DNA of 64,000 nucleotides from Pectinophora gossypiella (lineage: Eukaryota; Arthropoda; Insecta; Lepidoptera; Gelechiidae), in the NCBI RefSeq assembly GCF_024362695.1, contig NC_065425.1:8127001-8191000 (forward strand). The letters are read 5' to 3'. The notes under the pieces are model-generated. The model was not told the origin of the DNA. It saw only the letters and a list, made by a program, of their open reading frames with translations, and did no database searches. This document shows, in pieces, positions 58,872 to 64,000 of the stretch (position 1 is the stretch's first letter; every line of letters begins with the position of its first letter). A program made the translations under genes and the position numbers.

Positions 58872-61800
58872 TATATAATATATATAGCTACAAACCCATG
58901 TACTGACTGACTGACTGACTCACTGACATAATTGTTCTCCCAGAAGGAGCGTCGGGGGGTCAAAATGATGTATGGGGGGTGTGATCTGGATCTCCCGGTG
59001 AGTATGGGAAAACTTCCAGATCTTGGAAAACTGCTCCGCATCAGGGAGACACCCTACAGTCTGGCGAAACTATCGCACCTGGAACTTTTCTGTTTTCACG
59101 AAACCTATTTAAATCTTGGTCAAATTCTATTGTGGGTGAAAAAAAATCAAAATGGCGGAAAAACAAGATGGCCGCCATACAAAATTTTCGTTTTTCCTGA
59201 AAATGCCTCGAGGGTAAAAATGATGTATAGGGATGTGATCGGATCGTCATGTTGAGTATTTCAGTACTGCTCGATCTTGAAAAACTGCTCCGCATCAGGG
59301 AGACACCCTACGGCCTGGCAAAACTATAAAACCTAGAGCAATATTTTTTTCACGAAACCTATTTAAATCTTGGTCAAATTCAATCCCCGGTGAAAAAAAA
59401 CCAAAATGGCGGAAAAACAAGATGGCCGCCATACGAAATTTTCGTTTTTCCCGAAAATGCCTCGGAGGTAAAAATGATGTATGGGAAGTGTGATCGGAAC
59501 GTCAAGTTTAATATGAAACAACTGCTCGATCTTGAAAAACTGCTCCGCATCAGGAAGACACCCTACGGCCTGGCAAAAGTATCACACCTGGAACGATTCT
59601 TTTTCCACTAGACCTATTTAAATCTTGGTCAAATTTTATCGCCGGTGAAAAAAAATCAAAATGGCGGAAAAACAAGATGGCCGCCATACAAATTTTTAGT
59701 TTTTCCTAAAAATGCCTTGGGGGTAAAAATGATGTATGAGGGTTTTTATCGGAACGTCTTGTTGAGTATAAAAATACTTCTCAATCTTGAAAAACTGCTC
59801 CGCATCAGGAAGACACCCTACGGCCTGGCTAACCTATCGCACCTGGAACAATGATTTTTTCGCACAACGTATTTAAATCTTGGTCAAATCCAATCGCCGG
59901 TGAAAAAAAACCAAAATGGCGGAAAAACAAGATGGCCGCCATACAAAATTTTGTTTTTTTCAGAAAAATGTCTTAGAGGTAAAAACAATGTATGGGGGTG
60001 TAATCGGAATGTCATGTTAAGTATGGAAGTACTTCTCGATCTTTGAAATCTGCTCCGCATCAGGGAGACACCCTACGGCCTGGCTAAACTATCAAATATA
60101 GAACATTTTTTTTTCTTGGTCAAATTCAATCGCTGGTGATAAAAAATCAAAATGGCGGAAAAACAAGATGGCCGTTATACAAATTTTTCAATTTTCCTGA
60201 AAATGCCTCGGGGGTAAAAATGATGTATAGGGGTGTAATCGGAACGTCATGTCGAGTATAAAAATACTTCTCGATCTTTGAAATTTGCTCCGCATCAGGG
60301 AGACACCCTACGGCCTGGCGAAACTATCGCACCTGGTACGATTCTTTTTTCACAAAACCTATTTAAATCTTGATCAAATTTTATTGTGGGTGAAAAAATA
60401 ACAAAATGGCGAAAAACCAAGATGGCCGCCATACAAAATTTTGTTTTTTTAAAAAATGCCTCGGGTGTAAAAATTATGTATGGGAGGTGTGATCAAAACG
60501 TCAATTTGAATATGGAAAAACTGCTCGATCTTGAAAAACTGCTCCGCATCAGGGAGACACCCTACGGCCTGGCAAAACTATCGCACCTAGGACTTTTTTG
60601 TTTTTACGAAACCTATTTAAATCTTGAACAAATTTAATGGTCGGTGAAAAAAAAAAAACAAAATGACGAAAAAACAAGATGGCCGACATACAAAGTTTTG
60701 TTTTTCCCGAAAATGTCTCGGGTGTAAAAATGATGTATAGGGGTGTGATCGGAACGCCATCTTTGAAAACTGCTCCGCGTCAGGGAGTCACCCTACGGCC
60801 TGGCAAAACTATAGCACCTAGAACTTTTTGGATTTCACGACACATATTCGAGTGTTGGTCAAAAAAACAAGATGGCCGCCATACAAATTTTTGTTTTTCC
60901 AGAAAATGTCTCGGGTGTAAAAATGATGTATAGGGGTGTGATCGGAACGTCATCTTGGAAAACTGCTCCGCATCAGGGAGATACCCTACGGCCTGGCAAA
61001 ACTATAATACCTGGAGCAATATTTTTTTCACGAAACCTATTTAAATCTTGGTCAAATTTTATCCCCGGTGAAAAAAAAACAAAATGGCCGAAAAACAAGA
61101 TGGCCGCCATACAAAATTTTCGTTTTTCCCGAAAATGCCTCGGGGGTAAAAATGATGTATAAGGAATGTGATTGAAACATCATGTTGAGTATGGAAATAC
61201 TTTTCGATCTTCAAAAGCTGCTCCGCATCAGGGAGACACCCTACAGCCTGGCGAAACTATCGCACCTGGAACTTTTTTGTTTTCACGAAGCCTATTAAAG
61301 TCTCGGTCAAATTTTATCGCCAGTGAAAAAAAAAAACAAAATGGCCGAAAAACAAGATGGCCGCCATACAAATTTTTGTTTTTCCAGAAAATGTCTCGGA
61401 GGCAAAAACAATGTATTGGGGTGTAATCGGAATATCATGTTGAGTATGTAAATACTTCTTGATCTTCAGAAACTGCTCCGCATCAGGGAGACACCCTACG
61501 GCCTGGAAAAACTATCGCACCTGGAACTATTCTTTTTCCACTAGACCTATTTAAATCTTGGTCAAATTTTATCGCCGGTGAAAAAAAAACAAAATGGCGG
61601 AAAAACAAGATGGCCGCCATACAAAATTTTCGTTTTTCCCGAAAATGCCTCGAAGGTAAAAATTATGTATAGGGATGTAATCGGATCGTCATGTTGAGTA
61701 TTTCAATACTGCTCAATCTTGAAAAACTGCTCCGCATCAGGGAGACACCCTACGGCCTGGTGAAACTATCGCACGTGGAACTTTTTAGTTTTCACGAAAC

Positions 61801-62552
61801 CTATTTAAATCTTGGTCAAATTTTATCGCCGGTGAAAAAAAATCAAAATGGCGGAAAATCAAGATGGCCGCCATACAAATTTTTCAATTTTCCTGAAAAT
61901 GCCTCGGGGGTAAAAATGATGTATAGCGGTGTAATCGGAACGTCATGTCGAGTATAAAAATACTTCTCGATCTTTGAAATCTGCTCCGCATCAGGGAGAC
62001 ACCCTACGGCCTGGCGAAACTATCGCACTTGGTACGATTCTTTTTTCACAAAACCTATTTAATTCTTGGTCAAATCCAATCGCCAGTGAAAAAAAATCGA
62101 AATGGCGGAAACACAAGATGGCCGCCATACAAATTTTTCAATTTTCCTGAAAATGCCTCGGGGGTAAAAATGATGTATAGGGGTGTAATCGGAACGTCAT
62201 GTCGAGTATAAAAATACTTCTCGATCTTTGAAATCTGCTCCGCATCAGGGAGACACCCTACGGCCTGATGAAACTATCGCACCTGGAACATTTTTTTTTC
62301 CACCAAACCTATTAAAATCTTAGTCAAAATCAATCGCCAGTGAAAAAAAATCGAAATGGCGGAAACACCAGGGGTAAAACGTATGTATGAGGGATTTGAT
62401 CGGAACGTGATGTTGAGTATTGAAATACTGCTCGATCTTCGAAAACTGCTCCGCATCAGGGAGACACCCTACGGCCTCGCAAACCTATCGCACCTGGATC
62501 TTTTTTGTTTTCACGAGAACTAACTAAATCTTGATCAAATTTTATCGCGCGG
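58872..62552 (+). mobile_element. Helitron-like element E8 (15 monomers, 3' end lost)
   Basis: The longest element, 3.7 kb. It begins with a normal (ctga)n end and finishes abruptly at 'attttatcgcgcggcaattg' without hairpin or CTAG. The monomer near 60870 is shortened by about 60 bp and the one near 62350 lacks the 'atggccgccat' part. Confidence 0.72.
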
Positions 62553-63617
62553 CAATTGCACTTTCTAATTCATTCTGCCCGGTGCGTCAAGGTCACGGGC
62601 TTGTCGATCAGGATTGTGTAGTTCGTAACCATGGTAACCACGATCTCAAGCGAGTTGGTAGGGAGTAACCATGGTAATCACGAGCTACTGTTGGTAATAG
62701 CGTCGATTATTCCAATCTCGACGTGACTTTGACGCCTCGCTCTAGGTGCATTGGGTACTGTAATTAGCGATTATCATAGTTTAAATAAGTCGTGTGAAGA
62801 TACCCAGTTACAGTTTTCAATCATCCGTTCCTTTCCTTTTCGGTTGATAAGAAAATGACAGGTATAACTTCAAATAAACTTCGATAGTGTGTACTGGTAT
62901 CAGCACCAACAACACATGTTACCTACTCTTGCATATTTAGTAACTAAGTAGGTAGGTAGGTAATAGAAATATTTTATAAAATACTAATAGATGACTTTCC
63001 AGGCTATATTCTCAAAAAAAAAAAATACAGATGGAGCTGTCCAGATTTAACGTGATAAATACGTAAATACCTATTTTCTCATTACTCGAATAAATAATTA
63101 TTCAAATATATTATAATGCAATGGCAGTATATAAATTATCCGTAAAATTAGAAGGTTAAACGATCGCACATCTGTACAGAGCCATCTATCTTTGTTTGGG
63201 AAAAGTAGTCTGGAAAGTCCCTCATTGGTACCTATAGATTTTGTAATAATATTTGTCTTGTATTTAAGCCAATAAAGACTACCAAAGGATGTTTGATGTG
63301 GAAATCTGGTCTCAAAAGGTCATAAGTTCACTGTCAGTAGGTAGGTACCTACATTAAAATGCAACTAACAATTTTGATACAACAAAACACTGATTGTGAG
63401 ATCTTATCAGTTGAAGTGGTGGTAAACTATGTGTTTATTATATTTTTCAAAATAATTTTAAAATGAAACAATTTTATTAAAAGACATTGAAAGATATATT
63501 TTTAGAAATAAGTTGTTTTATTATATATTTAAAATATCATAAGTAGGTGCAACCACACAAAATATTTCTACATTTAATTAAATAGTTGAAATAAAACAGC
63601 AACTTAACCAAGTACTC
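62553..63617. other. Unique intergenic DNA
   Basis: About 62620-62690 has two imperfect copies of 'agtaaccatggtaatcacga'. About 62790-62870 is a reversed fragment of the repeat at 42188-42270. The remainder is AT-rich with no gene. Confidence 0.45.
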
Positions 63618-63845
63618 TCGGCCTCCATGGTCCAGTGGCTGACTGTTGGGTCAACACATCTGGAGGTCCTCGGTTCAACTCCCCAAAAATTACTTTGTGA
63701 TCCCCAGTTTGGTTAGGAGATGGCTGGCTGATCAACCGATTGCCTGAAGTAAGATAATCTATGCTTCGAATGGCATGTTAAGCTGCTGGTCCCAGTTACT
63801 ACTTACTGATGTTAGTACATAGTCATTACATAAATCATGTCAGGG
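63618..63845 (+). mobile_element. tRNA-derived SINE, plus strand
   Basis: The head carries 'tggtccagtggctgactg' (A box) and 'ggttcaactcc' (B box, canonical). Then 'ttactttgtgatccccagtt', 'ggtcccagttactacttact' and 'cattacataaatcatgtcag' follow in the inverse order of the minus-strand copies. The remaining 155 bp to the window end are AT-rich and featureless. Confidence 0.8.
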
Positions 63846-64000
63846 AACTTAATATGGTAACATATTAGTAAGTAGGTATAGAATAAACTTGACAATAACA
63901 TTAAAATATATGGGTTATGTGCCTAACTAGCTTATTTAACTATTTCATGATATGATAATATAAATTATAAAGTAATTTAAGCTCATAGTTTAACAACATT

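Larger units (their letters stand above)
49798..62552. repeat. 12.7-kb cluster of about 50 monomers in eight Helitron-like elements
   Basis: The core 'ctgatgcggagcag' or its inverse occurs about 50 times, spaced mostly about 229 or about 254 bp. Plus-sense monomers fill 49.8-54.74 kb and inverse monomers 54.75-62.55 kb. A typical monomer has 'aaatttgaccaagattt', 'aataggttt', 'gccaggccgtagggtgtctc', the core, 'catcatttttacccccgag' and 'atggcggccatcttg'. Groups of 3-15 monomers are framed by a (TCAG)n-type end with 'ctacaaaccca' and, where intact, a hairpin-plus-CTAG end. Long open frames crossing monomers (up to 225 codons) are by-products of stop-poor repeats. No transposase, rolling-circle initiator or helicase is encoded. 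The repeated framing by the same two ends argues for copy-and-insert of whole elements plus local amplification, rather than a simple satellite. Confidence 0.92.

Noticed and set aside
49798..62552. Tandem array considered as a CRISPR array or as a coding repeat protein
   Set aside because: Repeats are contiguous with no unique spacers, units are over 220 bp, and the genome is eukaryotic; no consistent reading frame is kept between monomers.

Overview
This window looks like nuclear DNA of a moth or butterfly (Lepidoptera); the species cannot be fixed from the sequence. The grounds are AT-rich, intron-bearing DNA packed with short dispersed elements of lepidopteran type: tRNA-headed SINEs ending in 'gcccagcagtgggacgtatatagg'-type tails, SINE-like tails with 'gtgagtttatgtatgtatg', GC-rich fold-back MITEs, and a LINE whose ORF1 carries the FP-like C-terminal domain familiar from lepidopteran LINEs. 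Host protein-coding content is low. I can support only one gene type, present twice; nearly everything else is transposon-derived or featureless.

Left part (about 3-20 kb): a cathepsin B-like cysteine protease gene (two exons, minus strand, 299 aa) lies in a directly repeated block of about 2.94 kb. Copy A spans 2975-11409 and copy B 15867-18803. Copy A is longer only because a complete 5487-bp non-LTR retrotransposon (4110-9596, plus strand, both ORFs open) sits in the gene's 3' UTR, flanked by the 8-bp duplication acaaccct. Copy B keeps the uninterrupted empty site (16991-16998). A second pair of homologous blocks follows each copy (14055-15213 and 19124-20276), so the original tandem duplication was larger and was later broken up by insertions and deletions. 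Both proteases keep the catalytic Gln, Cys, His and Asn, but the occluding loop that makes cathepsin B an exopeptidase is cut down and has no His-His pair. The two copies are identical in exon 1 and about 1.3% different in noncoding DNA, yet about 5% different across a 520-bp tract of exon 2.

Middle part (about 20-49.8 kb): a gene desert holding many SINE and MITE copies, LINE 3' ends and fold-back elements. No convincing exon with coding content was found. A near-consensus recursive splice site (37392-37412, plus strand) and a possible promoter plus splice donor at 27643-27736 hint that part of this region may be a long intron of a plus-strand gene.

Right part (49,798-62,552): a 12.7-kb cluster of about 50 copies of a 229- or 254-bp monomer, arranged as eight elements. 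Three point one way and five the other, meeting head-to-head at about 54,736-54,750. Intact elements have a (TCAG)n-type end and an opposite end with a short GC-rich hairpin followed by CTAG, as in non-autonomous Helitrons with an internal tandem array. This cluster is the strongest candidate here for an under-described system. Beyond it lie about 1.4 kb of unique sequence and one more SINE.
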